This document shows positions 17,507 through 26,469 of a stretch of 64,000 nt of DNA, piece after piece. The translations under genes were made by a program, and so were the position numbers. A model generated the notes under the pieces. The model was not told where the DNA came from, made no database searches, and saw nothing but the letters and a program-made list of their open reading frames with translations. Source of the stretch: Paractinoplanes tereljensis (GTDB taxonomy: Bacteria; Actinomycetota; Actinomycetes; Mycobacteriales; Micromonosporaceae); NCBI RefSeq assembly GCF_016862435.1, contig NZ_BOMY01000051.1, positions 204,713-268,712 of the forward strand, given 5' to 3'. Position 1 is the first letter of the stretch, and each line of letters opens with the position of its first letter.

Positions 17507-20500
17507 TTGAGAAAAGCTTTTCCGGTTATCACTCTTCTGGGTCTGCTCGTCGTCGCACCGGCGTCAGCGGCCTCGGCGGCGACCCCGGCACCGGTGGTCG
17601 CCTACACCTTCGACGCCGATGACGTCGCCGGCGGCGTGATCGCCGACTCGTCCGGCCACGGCCTCGACGGCACGCTGGTCAACGGATCCACCGCGGCCTT
17701 CGTGGACGGTGCCCTCCAACTCCCCGGGGGCGGCCCGACCTCGAACGGCGCGTACGTCACGCTGCCCAAGGCCATCCTCGACGGCCGCACCGACCTGACC
17801 CTGTCGCTGCGGGTCAAGTGGGACGCCAGCGCCACGCCCTGGCAGTGGATCTACGCGCTCGGCAAGGACACCACCAGCCGGCTGTTCACCACGCCGTACA
17901 GCGGGGACGGCAAGCTGCTGACCGGGCTGGCGGCCAACGTCGCCGGGGCCGGCACCGAGGTGATCGGCTCGGCCGCGCTGCCCGGCAACGCCTGGAAGAC
18001 CGTCACCGTCACCCTCGACACGACGGCCGGGCGGCTCACCACCTACCTGGACGGGGCCGCTGTCTCGTCGTCCGCGACCACCGCCACCGCGGGCGGCCTG
18101 ATCGACGCCGGCACCACCTCGTCCGGCTTCATCGGTAAGTCGTTCTACGCCGACCCGCTGTTCGACGGCGCGATCGACGACTTCCGGGTCTGGGACACCG
18201 CGCTGACCGCGGCGCAGGTGGCCGCGGAGGTGGGCACGACGCCCACGGTTACCGGGATCGCGCAGACCGCGTTCACCGTCGGCACCACGATCGGCACCGC
18301 GCCGAAGCTGCCGGCGAGCGTTCGCGGGACGTTCTCCGACGGCTACGACCGGGACGTGCCTATCACCTGGGCCGCCGTCGACCCGTCGCAGTACGCCCAG
18401 CGCGGCACGTTCACCGTGACCGGCACGGCCGCCGGGACCGCCGTCACCGCGACGGTCACCGTCATCCGCGAGGGCGAGATGACCATCGACCTCGGCAAGA
18501 GCACCGGGAAGTTCCACGGTGGTGCGGCCGGGTCGCTCTACGGGCTGTACGGCGAGGGTGTGCCGACCAACAACCTGATCGAGGGGATGAACCTGCGGAC
18601 GGTGTCGACCAAGGCGCAGGACGGGCCGCAGCACCCGGGGGCGGACGCGCTCGAGGTGGTCAAGCCGCTCGCCGACAGCACCGACGGGGACGTCTACATC
18701 TACATGACCGACATCCACCGCGGCTTCCCGTACCAGTGGCCGGGCAGCACACCGGCCGAGAAGCTGTCGCTGTTCGAGCAGAAGATCGCCGTACAGGTGG
18801 ATCAGGTGTTGAAGTTGCCCTTGAAATACCAGGACAACATCGTGTTTGTGCCGTTCAACGAGCCCGAGGGCAACATGTTCGGGACCGGCGAGTGGAGCTA
18901 CAACGGGGTGTCGTGGCTGACCGATCCGGCCGACTATTTCCGGGCCTGGGACGAGGTCTACCACCTGATCAAGGGCAAGATCCCGGCCGCGCGGATCGCC
19001 GGTCCCAACACCAGCATCCTGTTCGACCAGGTCAAGGGCTTCCTCCAGCACGCTTCATCGGCCGGAACACTGCCCGACGTGATCACCTGGCACGAGCTGA
19101 GCCACCCCGAGGCCGTGCGCGAGAGTGTTGCTGAATACAGAACTTGGGAAGCGGAAGTTCTGCCCGGGAAACACCTTCCGATCAACATCAATGAGTACGC
19201 GTTCAACTACCACACCTCGGTGCCCGGGCAGATGATCCAGTGGATCTCGGCGATCGAGGAGTCCAAGGTCGACGCGGACATCGCGTACTGGAACATCGAC
19301 GGCAACATCTCCGACTCGGCCGTGCAGGCCAACCGGGGCAACGGCCAGTGGTGGCTGTTCAACGCGTACGGGCAGCTGACCGGCGACACCGTCGCGGTCA
19401 CCCCGCCGTACCCGGGCCAGAACTACACGCTGCAGGGCGTGGCCACCCTGGACAAGAGCAAGCAGCAGGCGCGGGCGATCATCGGTGGCGCGGCCGGCAG
19501 CAGCTACCTGCAGTTCACCAACGTGCCCGCGTCCTTCGGCCGGAAGGTGCACGCCTCGGTGCGGGAAATCCCGTGGACCGGCCAGATCGGCGACTCGGCC
19601 CAGCCCCTTGTCGTCGCCGAGAAGAACGTGCCGGTGAGCGGCGGGACGGCGGTCGTGGAGCTGTCCGGGCTGAGCGAGTCCTCGGCGTACGAAATCGTGC
19701 TGTCCCCGGGGTCCTCGCCCACCGCCGCGGCGGAAAGGTGGCAGGCCTCCTACGAGGCTGAGGCGGCAACCTACACCGGCGATGGCTACAGCAAGAACGG
19801 GCCCGAGGGCTCGACCGCCGACGTGTCGAAGTTCTACACCTCCGGCGGCTTTGACGTGGGGGGCCTGCGCACCGGCAGCGACGGCGTGCTGTCCTTCGAC
19901 GTCGACGTGCCCACCACCGGCCGCTACGACCTGTCGGTCTTCGCCAACTCGCTGAACACCTACCCGCTGGTGCAGGAGCAGGGGCCGACAAACGTGTTCC
20001 TGCGCGTCGACGGCGCCGCCGAGCAGGAACTGTTCCTGCCGCTCGGCTACAAGTGGGTGGTCTGGGACCACACCGACACCACCGTCCAGCTCACCGCCGG
20101 CAAGCACACCATCGCCCTGGCCGCCCGCAGTCTCGACGGCACGAAGGCGACCAAGGGCGACGTGATCCTCGACCGGATCACCCTGTCCCAGCCCCGGCCG
20201 GCCACCTCCACCTACGAGGCCGAACTGGCGACGCTCACCAAGGGGCTGCCGCGGGCCGGTGGGGTCGCGCTCGCCCGCGGCGGCACCGCGACCTTCTGGG
20301 TCTACTCCAAGGCGGATGCCGAGGCCACGCTCGACCTGCGGGTCAAGGCGGGTAAGGCGAAGCTGACCGTCAACGGGCTGGAGGTGGGTTCGGGCCGGGT
20401 GGCGGTATCGCTGTCCGGCGGCGTCAACAAGGTCACCGCGATCGGCCCGGCTTTCATCGACCGGCTGGATGTCACGTCGACCGTTTCGCATCTGCCGACC

Positions 20501-20974
20501 ACCGTGGTCGAGGCGGAGAGTGGGACCGGCGGGACGGTCACCGCGAAGAGCCTGGCCAGTGGCGGCCAGGCGGTCACCGGCATCAGCGGCGCGAACACCC
20601 TGACCGTCACGGTGCCGGCCGCCCAGGCCGGCACGTACGCCCTGCGGATCCGGTACGCCAACCCCGAGCAGGCCGAGGCCACCCACTACAACCCCGACCC
20701 GCTCGCCCGGCACGCCGACCTCACGATCAACGGCGGTACGGCCAAGCGGGTGCTGTTCCCGCACAGCTTCCACGACAACAACTTCTGGGAGCTCACCGTC
20801 CCGGTCCAGCTCCGCAAGGGCAGCAACACGATCCGGTTCTCCTCGGCCGAACTGCCCAACTTCGACGGCACCACGTACGCGTCGAACGTGTGGCCGGGCA
20901 TCCTGCTCCGCTCGGCGAATGCGCCGCTCCTCGATCGGCTGACGCTCGTTCCCTACCGCAAGCAGCTCCGCTGA
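17507..20974 (+). CDS. Secreted multidomain glycoside hydrolase (clan GH-A-like)
   Basis: I place the start at TTG 17507, behind GAGGTGG (17494-17500), because it gives a clean signal peptide (RKAFPVITLLGLLVVAPASA). GTG 17477 and ATG 17492 are in-frame alternatives with weak sites. The 1155-residue enzyme then has a LamG/concanavalin-like domain (about 35-245) and a bacterial Ig-like domain (about 250-320). A TIM-barrel catalytic domain follows, with the probable acid/base Glu452 in FNEPEGN and the nucleophile Glu563 in ININEYAF, spaced as in clan GH-A. Last come two or three carbohydrate-binding, CBM6/35-like modules (YEAEAATY, YEAELATL, VEAESGTG). It probably acts on plant or microbial polysaccharide outside the cell. 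The exact GH family was not assigned. Confidence 0.85.
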   Translation: MRKAFPVITLLGLLVVAPASAASAATPAPVVAYTFDADDVAGGVIADSSGHGLDGTLVNGSTAAFVDGALQLPGGGPTSNGAYVTLPKAILDGRTDLTLSLRVKWDASATPWQWIYALGKDTTSRLFTTPYSGDGKLLTGLAANVAGAGTEVIGSAALPGNAWKTVTVTLDTTAGRLTTYLDGAAVSSSATTATAGGLIDAGTTSSGFIGKSFYADPLFDGAIDDFRVWDTALTAAQVAAEVGTTPTVTGIAQTAFTVGTTIGTAPKLPASVRGTFSDGYDRDVPITWAAVDPSQYAQRGTFTVTGTAAGTAVTATVTVIREGEMTIDLGKSTGKFHGGAAGSLYGLYGEGVPTNNLIEGMNLRTVSTKAQDGPQHPGADALEVVKPLADSTDGDVYIYMTDIHRGFPYQWPGSTPAEKLSLFEQKIAVQVDQVLKLPLKYQDNIVFVPFNEPEGNMFGTGEWSYNGVSWLTDPADYFRAWDEVYHLIKGKIPAARIAGPNTSILFDQVKGFLQHASSAGTLPDVITWHELSHPEAVRESVAEYRTWEAEVLPGKHLPININEYAFNYHTSVPGQMIQWISAIEESKVDADIAYWNIDGNISDSAVQANRGNGQWWLFNAYGQLTGDTVAVTPPYPGQNYTLQGVATLDKSKQQARAIIGGAAGSSYLQFTNVPASFGRKVHASVREIPWTGQIGDSAQPLVVAEKNVPVSGGTAVVELSGLSESSAYEIVLSPGSSPTAAAERWQASYEAEAATYTGDGYSKNGPEGSTADVSKFYTSGGFDVGGLRTGSDGVLSFDVDVPTTGRYDLSVFANSLNTYPLVQEQGPTNVFLRVDGAAEQELFLPLGYKWVVWDHTDTTVQLTAGKHTIALAARSLDGTKATKGDVILDRITLSQPRPATSTYEAELATLTKGLPRAGGVALARGGTATFWVYSKADAEATLDLRVKAGKAKLTVNGLEVGSGRVAVSLSGGVNKVTAIGPAFIDRLDVTSTVSHLPTTVVEAESGTGGTVTAKSLASGGQAVTGISGANTLTVTVPAAQAGTYALRIRYANPEQAEATHYNPDPLARHADLTINGGTAKRVLFPHSFHDNNFWELTVPVQLRKGSNTIRFSSAELPNFDGTTYASNVWPGILLRSANAPLLDRLTLVPYRKQLR
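17511..17522. promoter_or_regulatory. LacI-type palindrome 3, inside codons 2-6 of the glycoside hydrolase
   Basis: GAAAAGCTTTTC is a perfect 12-bp palindrome with the same GAAAA/TTTTC arms as palindrome 1. It lies just inside the proposed coding start, where a bound repressor could block elongation or loop to the upstream sites about 111 bp away. Confidence 0.5.
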
Positions 20975-21015
20975 ACACGTAGGGTGCTTGTCAGTCCCAC
21001 GGATTGGGGAGTGAT

Positions 21016-21306
21016 GTGACGGTTTCGTTTGAAGATCTCCTGTTCTTCGACTGCTATGTGGATCAGGTCGGCCCGAGCGAGGACGGTTCGATCGCGATCC
21101 TGTTGTCCGACGTCAACGGAGAGTTCACCCAGGTCTGGTTCGGGGTGCTCGAAAACATCCGCCCGGCGGTGTTGCAGACCGCGCTGGCCGCCGTGCAGAA
21201 CAACCTGACCTGCCGGGTCGCGCTGACCGGGACGGAAGAGAACAGCGAGCTCTACCGCATCCACGCCATCAACGCCGCGGCGAAGGGCGGCCGCGGCCGG
21301 TACTGA
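21016..21306 (+). CDS. Small protein of unknown function
   Basis: The 96-residue protein starts at GTG 21016 behind GGGGAG; TTG 21004 is an in-frame alternative. It reads VTVSFEDLLFFDCYVDQVGP and later CRVALTGTEENSELYRIHAIN. It is acidic and soluble with alternating strand-like segments, and I do not recognise a family. It stands 41 bp after the glycoside hydrolase stop and ends 8 bp before a strong terminator, so it may be read from the same transcript or from its own promoter. Confidence 0.7.
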   Translation: MTVSFEDLLFFDCYVDQVGPSEDGSIAILLSDVNGEFTQVWFGVLENIRPAVLQTALAAVQNNLTCRVALTGTEENSELYRIHAINAAAKGGRGRY

Positions 21307-21313
21307 TCGGGCG

Positions 21314-21343
21314 AGTCCCCCGGCGGCGAGCCGCCGGGGGACT
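21314..21343. terminator. Strong hairpin terminator
   Basis: AGTCCCCCGGCGG (21314-21326) and CCGCCGGGGGACT (21331-21343) are perfect 13-bp arms around CGAG, directly after the small gene ending at 21306. Confidence 0.8.
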
Positions 21344-21381
21344 ATCTTGGCGGGGACGCCCATCACGAGGGGATTACCGCC

Positions 21382-21996
21382 ATGGCGAAGATCATCTCTA
21401 CCCTGTTCATCTCGGCCGACGGGGTGGCCGAGATCGACCCGGACTGGCACTTCCCGTACTTCGACGAGAACATGGGCCGCGCGGTCGGCGAGGACTACGA
21501 AACCGCCGACGTGCTGCTGATCGGGCGCGAGACCTACGACAGCTTCGCCGGCGCGTGGCCCGGCCGCGAGGAGGCCGGCGGCGAGGACGCGGGCTTCGCC
21601 AAGCAGCTCGGCGACATCCGCAAGGTGGTCGTCTCCCGGCAGCCGCTGGAGTTCACCTGGCGCAGCTCCGAGCTGATCGACGGTGACCTGGTCGCGGCGG
21701 CGGCCGCGCTCAAGGCCGACCCCGGCATCAAGGGCATCCTCATCCCCGGCTCGATCTCGGTGGTGCAGCAGCTGCTCGCGGCCGGCCTGATCGACGAGCT
21801 GCGGCTGCTGGTGCACCCGGTCGCCGCCCGCAAGGGCCGCCGTCTGTTCGACGACGGCGACACGCCCTATCACCTCGAGGTGGCCGCCACCGAGGCGTTC
21901 CCGACCGGTGTCATCCGGGTGATCTACACCCCGGCCGAGACCCCGGCCAAGGTCCAGTACGACGAGGTCAAAGACCTGACTCCCGGCAACGAGTAA
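21382..21996 (+). CDS. Dihydrofolate reductase / RibD C-terminal family protein
   Basis: The 204-residue protein has the RibD_C/DHFR-like fold used by many actinobacterial reductases of unknown substrate. ISTLFISADGVAEIDPDWHF is at the N-terminus, VLLIGRETYDSFAGAWPG at about residues 44-61, and GSISVVQQLLAAGLIDELRLLVHPV at about 127-151, where the NADPH-binding GS motif lies. Such proteins are usually not the housekeeping FolA. It has its own upstream terminator and is followed after 34 bp by the potassium channel gene. Confidence 0.88.
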   Translation: MAKIISTLFISADGVAEIDPDWHFPYFDENMGRAVGEDYETADVLLIGRETYDSFAGAWPGREEAGGEDAGFAKQLGDIRKVVVSRQPLEFTWRSSELIDGDLVAAAAALKADPGIKGILIPGSISVVQQLLAAGLIDELRLLVHPVAARKGRRLFDDGDTPYHLEVAATEAFPTGVIRVIYTPAETPAKVQYDEVKDLTPGNE

Positions 21997-22030
21997 CACA
22001 ACCGAAACCGTCGCCGTTGATCCTGCACCG

Positions 22031-23767
22031 ATGAGTCGGCGCGGGCACATCATCGTCTGCGGGCTCGACGACGTCGGGCTGCGCACGGTCGAACAACTTC
22101 ACCTCGCCGGTGTCCAGGTGGTCGTGGTCGAGGACGACGCCGACCCGCGGTTGGTCCGGGTGGTACGCGGCTGGGGCGTACCTATCGTGGTCGGCAGCCC
22201 CCGGCTGATCGAGACGCTGGACGAGGCCGGCCTGGCCGGCGCGGTCGCGGTGATCTGCGTGCTCGCCGACGACCTGCACACCATCGAGGCGGCCCTGCTG
22301 ACCCGGGAGCACCGGCCCGACCTGCGGATCGTGGTGCAGCTGCGCAACCCCGCGGTCGGCCGGGCCCTGTCCGCCCTGTCGATCGCGGTGCTGGACGTGG
22401 CCGGCCTGTCCGCGCCGTCGCTGGTCGAGTCCTGCCTCGGCACCGGCACCCACGAGCTGGACCTGGACGGCCACCCGTTCGTGGCCACCCAGGTGGTGGC
22501 CGAGGCCGGCGGCCGGCTGCGCGCGCAGTTCGGGTCGCTGGCCCCGCTGGCGGTGACCGCCGCCGACGGCGGCGAGATGGTGGTCTGCCCCGGACGGGAC
22601 CACCGGGTCCGCCCCGGCGACCTGGTCACCCTGTTCGGCACCGCCGCCGAACTGGCCGAGGCCGGCCTCCGCAGCCGCACCAGCGGCCCCACACCGGCCC
22701 GACCCGACCGATGGCACATGCTCCGCTCACTCCCGGCCGCGGTCGACCGCCGCCTGGCGTACGTCTTCGGCGGTCTCCTTCTTCTGGCCACCGCCGCGGT
22801 GGTCGTGCTGCGCCTGAACTACCAGGAACCGGACGGCACCCGGATGAGCGTCCTGGACGCCGCCTACTTCACCGTCGAGACGATCGCCACGGTCGGCTTC
22901 GGCGACTTCAACTTCCGCAGCCAGCAGCCCTGGCTGCGCCTGTTCGCGATCGCCCTGATGATCTGCGGCGTACTGCTGGCCACCACGTTCTTCGCCCTGC
23001 TCACCAACACGCTGGTCACCATCCGGATCGAGGAGGCGCTGGGCAACCGCCGCCTCAAACAGCTGACCGCCCACGTGGTGGTGATCGGCCTGGGCTCGGT
23101 CGGCGTGCGCGTGGTGGAACGCCTGGCCGCGACCGGCACGGACGTGGTGGTCATCGAACGCGACGAGAACAGCCGCTACGCCGCCCAGGTCCGAGACAGC
23201 GGCATTCCCGTCATCTTCGGCGACGCCACCCTCCCGCAGACCCTGCACCGGGTGCAGCTGGCGAGTGCCCGCGCGGTAGCCGTCCTGACCAGCGACGACC
23301 TGGTAAACCTGGAAACCGGCCTGGCCCTGCGCGACCAACTGGGCGACCGCTACGCCCAGGTCCCGGTGGTACTGCGCCTGTTCGACCGCACCCTGGCCAC
23401 CACGGTGGACCGCAATTTCGGCCTGGGCCAGGCCCGCTCCACCGCCGCGCTGGCCGCACCGTGGTTCGTGGGCGCGGCTCTGGGCCTGGACGTGATCTCC
23501 ACGTTCTACGTAGGCGCACAGTTGATGCTGGTAGGCCGCCTGACGGTAGCCCCCGGCGGCGGCCTGGACGGCCTGGCCATGCAGGACCTCTCGGCCCGAA
23601 CCCGAGTGGTGGCAATCAGCCGAGCCACCGCCGGCACCCTGGAACATCCCCCACGCCGAGACACCAGATTCGCCGCCGGCGACCGCGCCTACCTGATAGG
23701 CCCCTACGAGGAGCTACTCCAGGTCCTACGCCGAGACACCCTCTCCCCCACCGGCCTAACCCATTAA
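22031..23767 (+). CDS. Potassium channel with N- and C-terminal RCK (TrkA-N) domains
   Basis: The 578-residue protein begins with an NAD-binding TrkA-N/RCK domain (IIVCGLDDVGLRTVEQLHLA, residues about 5-140) plus a TrkA-C-like part to about 220. It then has a two-helix ion channel: TM1 about 240-262, pore loop ETIATVGFGDF near 284-294, and TM2 about 300-330. A second RCK domain follows (HVVVIGLGSVGVRVVERLAA, from about 350). TVGFGD is a K+ selectivity filter. RCK domains gate flux in response to nucleotides or ions. Flanking one pore with RCK domains on both sides is less common than the usual C-terminal arrangement. Confidence 0.9.
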   Translation: MSRRGHIIVCGLDDVGLRTVEQLHLAGVQVVVVEDDADPRLVRVVRGWGVPIVVGSPRLIETLDEAGLAGAVAVICVLADDLHTIEAALLTREHRPDLRIVVQLRNPAVGRALSALSIAVLDVAGLSAPSLVESCLGTGTHELDLDGHPFVATQVVAEAGGRLRAQFGSLAPLAVTAADGGEMVVCPGRDHRVRPGDLVTLFGTAAELAEAGLRSRTSGPTPARPDRWHMLRSLPAAVDRRLAYVFGGLLLLATAAVVVLRLNYQEPDGTRMSVLDAAYFTVETIATVGFGDFNFRSQQPWLRLFAIALMICGVLLATTFFALLTNTLVTIRIEEALGNRRLKQLTAHVVVIGLGSVGVRVVERLAATGTDVVVIERDENSRYAAQVRDSGIPVIFGDATLPQTLHRVQLASARAVAVLTSDDLVNLETGLALRDQLGDRYAQVPVVLRLFDRTLATTVDRNFGLGQARSTAALAAPWFVGAALGLDVISTFYVGAQLMLVGRLTVAPGGGLDGLAMQDLSARTRVVAISRATAGTLEHPPRRDTRFAAGDRAYLIGPYEELLQVLRRDTLSPTGLTH

Positions 23768-24355
23768 CCCTTTGCCTGTACGGCCATCGCCGCCCACAAC
23801 CGCAACTACTCCCGACCGCCGCCACCCCGCGGCCACCGTGCAACCCCGGCGCGTGCCGCGCCTATCGCGCAACGAACCCCCACCCCTTGCTCTGCTCACG
23901 CACGCGCAAGGGCGTTTTGAGGGCTTTGTGCGACTTTCCGCACCGCCCTCCGCGTCGCGCTCCGCGCCAGCAAGTCGAGAGAAACTTTCTCTTGCCTCTG
24001 AAGTGAGGAGCGGGGTCGGAGCCCCTTCAGATGGCAGGGCGTTTTGCGGCTTTCGCCTCTCTCGTTCCGGCCAGATTGCGAGTCCGGGTTTCTCCGTCGC
24101 TCCGGCTCACCGACCTTGAAGGCTTACCGCTCGGAGCAAACAGGAACTCCGCAAGATCGCCCGCTTACCCGGGGTGCGCAGAGCAGCGCGTATTGGTGAG
24201 CAGAGCAAAGCCTCGGGTTTGGGTGTTCGGTTGCGCGAGCGGCGCGGCACGCGCCGGTGTTGCACCCTGGTCGCGCGGTGGCTGCGGTCGGGGGTAGTTG
24301 CGGTTGTCTACGGCGTCGCCCGTACCGGCAAAGGGTTTGATTGTCCGGAAAGGGC
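23768..24355. other. Intergenic region of about 590 bp without a convincing gene
   Basis: It lies between convergent genes. Besides the probable terminator at 23884-23912 it holds a 15-bp palindrome AGAGAAACTTTCTCT (23978-23992) and a weak GGGGTCGGAGCCCC hairpin near 24013. No tRNA T-loop pattern or plausible coding frame was found. Confidence 0.6.
23884..23912 (+). terminator. Hairpin with downstream T-run after channel gene
   Basis: CCCTTGC (23884-23890) pairs with GCAAGGG (23906-23912), followed by CGTTTTG. It is 117 bp after the channel stop. Confidence 0.45.
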
Positions 24356-25099
24356 TTAGCTGGTGAAACCGCCGTCTACGTTGAGCGTTGCGCCGGTGAT
24401 GTAGCGGGCTTCGGGGGTGGCCAGGAAGGCTACGGCGGCGGCGATGTCGGCTGGGGCGGCGTAATGGCCCAGGGCGGTGAAAGCGCTTATCGCCTCGGCG
24501 TTGGGGCCGTCGGCCGGGTTGGCGTCGGTGTCGGTCGGGCCCGGATTTACCAGGTTTACCGTTACGGCGCGCGGGCCGAGCTCGCGGCTCAAGGCCTTGG
24601 TCAGGCCGATCAGGGCGGTCTTGCTCATCGAGTACAGCGAGAAGCCCGGGAAGATCGCGCGCTCGGCCATGTTGCTGCCGATGTTGATGATCCGGCCACC
24701 GGCCGGCAGGTGCCGGACCGCCGCCTGGGACGCCACGAACGGCGCCCGGATGTTCACCGCCACGGTCTGCTCGACGTCCGCCGCGGTCAGCTGCTCGACC
24801 GGGCCGAGCAGGAAGGCGCCGGCGTTGTTGACCAGAATGTCGAGGCGCCCGCGGTCCGCCGCGACGCCGTCCACCGCGGCCGTGACCGCCGCCGGGTCGG
24901 CGCTGTCGGCGCGGACCGCGGTTGCCCGGCCGCCGTCGCGCCGGATGCGATCGGCGAGCGCGTCGGCCCGCTCCCGGTCGCTGCGGTAGGTCAGGGTGAC
25001 GTCGGCGCCCATCGCGGCCAGCCGGGACGCGACCGCCGCGCCGATGCCCCGGCTTCCGCCGGTGACCAGTGCGACCTTGCCGTCCAATGTGTTTTCCAT
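24356..25099 (-). CDS. SDR family oxidoreductase (FabG-like)
   Basis: The 247-residue classical short-chain dehydrogenase has the cofactor motif TGGSRGIGAAVA at about residues 14-25, the structural NNAG at about 91-94, and the catalytic Tyr-x-x-x-Lys in YSMSK (about 156-160). YRSDRERAD after the second strand suggests NADPH preference. It catalyses an alcohol/ketone interconversion on an unknown substrate. It lies 50 bp downstream of the TIR-like/macro-like gene on the same strand, but nothing ties the two functions together. Confidence 0.9.
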   Translation of the reverse strand: MENTLDGKVALVTGGSRGIGAAVASRLAAMGADVTLTYRSDRERADALADRIRRDGGRATAVRADSADPAAVTAAVDGVAADRGRLDILVNNAGAFLLGPVEQLTAADVEQTVAVNIRAPFVASQAAVRHLPAGGRIINIGSNMAERAIFPGFSLYSMSKTALIGLTKALSRELGPRAVTVNLVNPGPTDTDANPADGPNAEAISAFTALGHYAAPADIAAAVAFLATPEARYITGATLNVDGGFTS

Positions 25100-25149
25100 G
25101 GGACGAGCCTGGCGTGGACCGGCCTGCCGGTCTGGCGGTGATCGGACGT

Positions 25150-26367
25150 CTACTTCGGCAGGCGTTCGGCGATGGCGTGCAGGTCCACCTCCGGGTCGGG
25201 GTGGCCGTCCCGGCCGAAAACGATCAATTGCACCTTGCGGAGGTGGCGGCCGATGTCCTCGTTGAGGATCGAGCGCAGCGCCATCAAATTGAACAGCAGG
25301 GCCACCGAAACCGGCATGCCGCCGTGGCCCGCGCCCAATACCGGCATGACCAATTCGGTGCGCCGATTGGCGTTCATGGTCTCGATGATTCCCTGCAGCG
25401 CGGCATAGAGAAAATGCGGTTCGGCGCGCAGACCGGTGCCGATCCGTTCGGTGGTGGCCGACACCAGGATCACGGCCGGCGAATAACCGTTGATCTGGAT
25501 CGCCTGGCCGACGCCGTAACTGTCGTCGACCCGGCGTTCGGCCCGGGCGACGCGCTGGACCGGGCGGTCGGCCAGGGTCTTGCGGACGTCGTCGATGAAG
25601 CGCTCGATCTGCTCGCCGAAGGCGGCCTGCACGAACGCGCCCAGCGAACTGCGGGTGTCGCGCAGGCAGGCGTCGTCGAAGTACTCGTTGGCCGGCAGGG
25701 CGACGACGGTGGCCGCGCTGTCGGTCCGGTGGTCTTCGATCCGGCCGAACGTCACCTCGACGTCGGCCCGGCCGATCCGCAGCGAGACCTGGTCGTGGCC
25801 GCCGGCCGGATCCCGGTCGGTCGGCAGGTTGGCGAGAAGTCGTTCCAGGTCACCGCTCATCCGCCGCATGGCCCGATCGAGCCGCGACTCGGACACCGGT
25901 TCGGTGACGCGGCGGCCGCGCACCCGGAGGATCTGCTCGCGGATCTGGTTGCAGGCCGACGCCACCGCAGGCCTGGGCTCCCGATCGACCCGCTCCGCGT
26001 CGTACCCGGCGCTGGCGAGGCCGGCCAGATCGCTCGGCAGGTGCGCCGCCGAGCCGCGCGGGACCAGCATGAAGGTGCGCTCCCGGCCGAGCCGGCCGAT
26101 GAACATGCCCAACTCGAACAGCACGTTGTCGCGAACGCCCGGCCGCTCCGACCCTCTACTCACGACGATGTCGTCGGGCTTCAGCACGAAGATCCCGGCA
26201 TCCGACGAATCGAGCACCTCGAGCAGGTTTTCAAGATTCGCCAGGGTGAGCTGAAAAACGTCCTGATTCCACACGGTGACGTCAAAGTCCCCGTCCAACT
26301 CCTGCTGGACGGCCCGGCTCACCCGGAGGCCTTCCGAGGAACTGCCGATAAAGATGCGCTGTTTCAT
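25150..26367 (-). CDS. TIR-like (CAP12/PF10137-type) + macro-like fusion, candidate defence NADase
   Basis: I start this 405-residue protein at ATG 26367, behind GGGGAG. Residues 3-150 match the TIR-like nucleotide-binding family that includes the CBASS effector Cap12: RIFIGSSSEGLRVSRAV at the N-terminus, KPDDIVVSRG at 63-72, and RDNVLFELGMFIGRLGRERT at 79-98 with the probable catalytic Glu85. Residues about 195-405 form a second domain with LPANEYFDD (224-232), SSLGAFVQ (240-247) and MPVLGAGHGG (341-350). These resemble macro domains, which bind ADP-ribose derivatives. TIR domains cleave NAD+ and macro domains sense ADP-ribose products in type II Thoeris, so a self-contained sensor/effector is conceivable. 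The TIR-like call is firm; the macro call and defence role are inference. Confidence 0.78.
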   Translation of the reverse strand: MKQRIFIGSSSEGLRVSRAVQQELDGDFDVTVWNQDVFQLTLANLENLLEVLDSSDAGIFVLKPDDIVVSRGSERPGVRDNVLFELGMFIGRLGRERTFMLVPRGSAAHLPSDLAGLASAGYDAERVDREPRPAVASACNQIREQILRVRGRRVTEPVSESRLDRAMRRMSGDLERLLANLPTDRDPAGGHDQVSLRIGRADVEVTFGRIEDHRTDSAATVVALPANEYFDDACLRDTRSSLGAFVQAAFGEQIERFIDDVRKTLADRPVQRVARAERRVDDSYGVGQAIQINGYSPAVILVSATTERIGTGLRAEPHFLYAALQGIIETMNANRRTELVMPVLGAGHGGMPVSVALLFNLMALRSILNEDIGRHLRKVQLIVFGRDGHPDPEVDLHAIAERLPK

Positions 26368-26425
26368 GAACAACTCCCCACACCACGGCGCAGCGCCCAC
26401 CATAACCGCCGCCGGTAGGGGATCT

Positions 26426-26459
26426 GCACTTCTCCCGGGGCTCATTCCGGGAGAAGTGC
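26426..26459 (-). terminator. Hairpin terminator of secreted-protein gene
   Basis: GCACTTCTCCCGG (26426-26438) and CCGGGAGAAGTGC (26447-26459) are perfect 13-bp arms around an 8-base loop. It lies 10 bp past the stop of the leftward gene ending at 26470 and upstream of the TIR-like gene, insulating the latter. Confidence 0.75.
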
Positions 26460-26469
26460 AAATCACTGG

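Noticed and set aside
17317..17532. 72-codon N-terminal extension of the subtilase
   Set aside because: It would place the signal peptide internally and cover the LacI-type palindromes. ATG 17316 has a proper ribosome site and is followed at once by a signal sequence.
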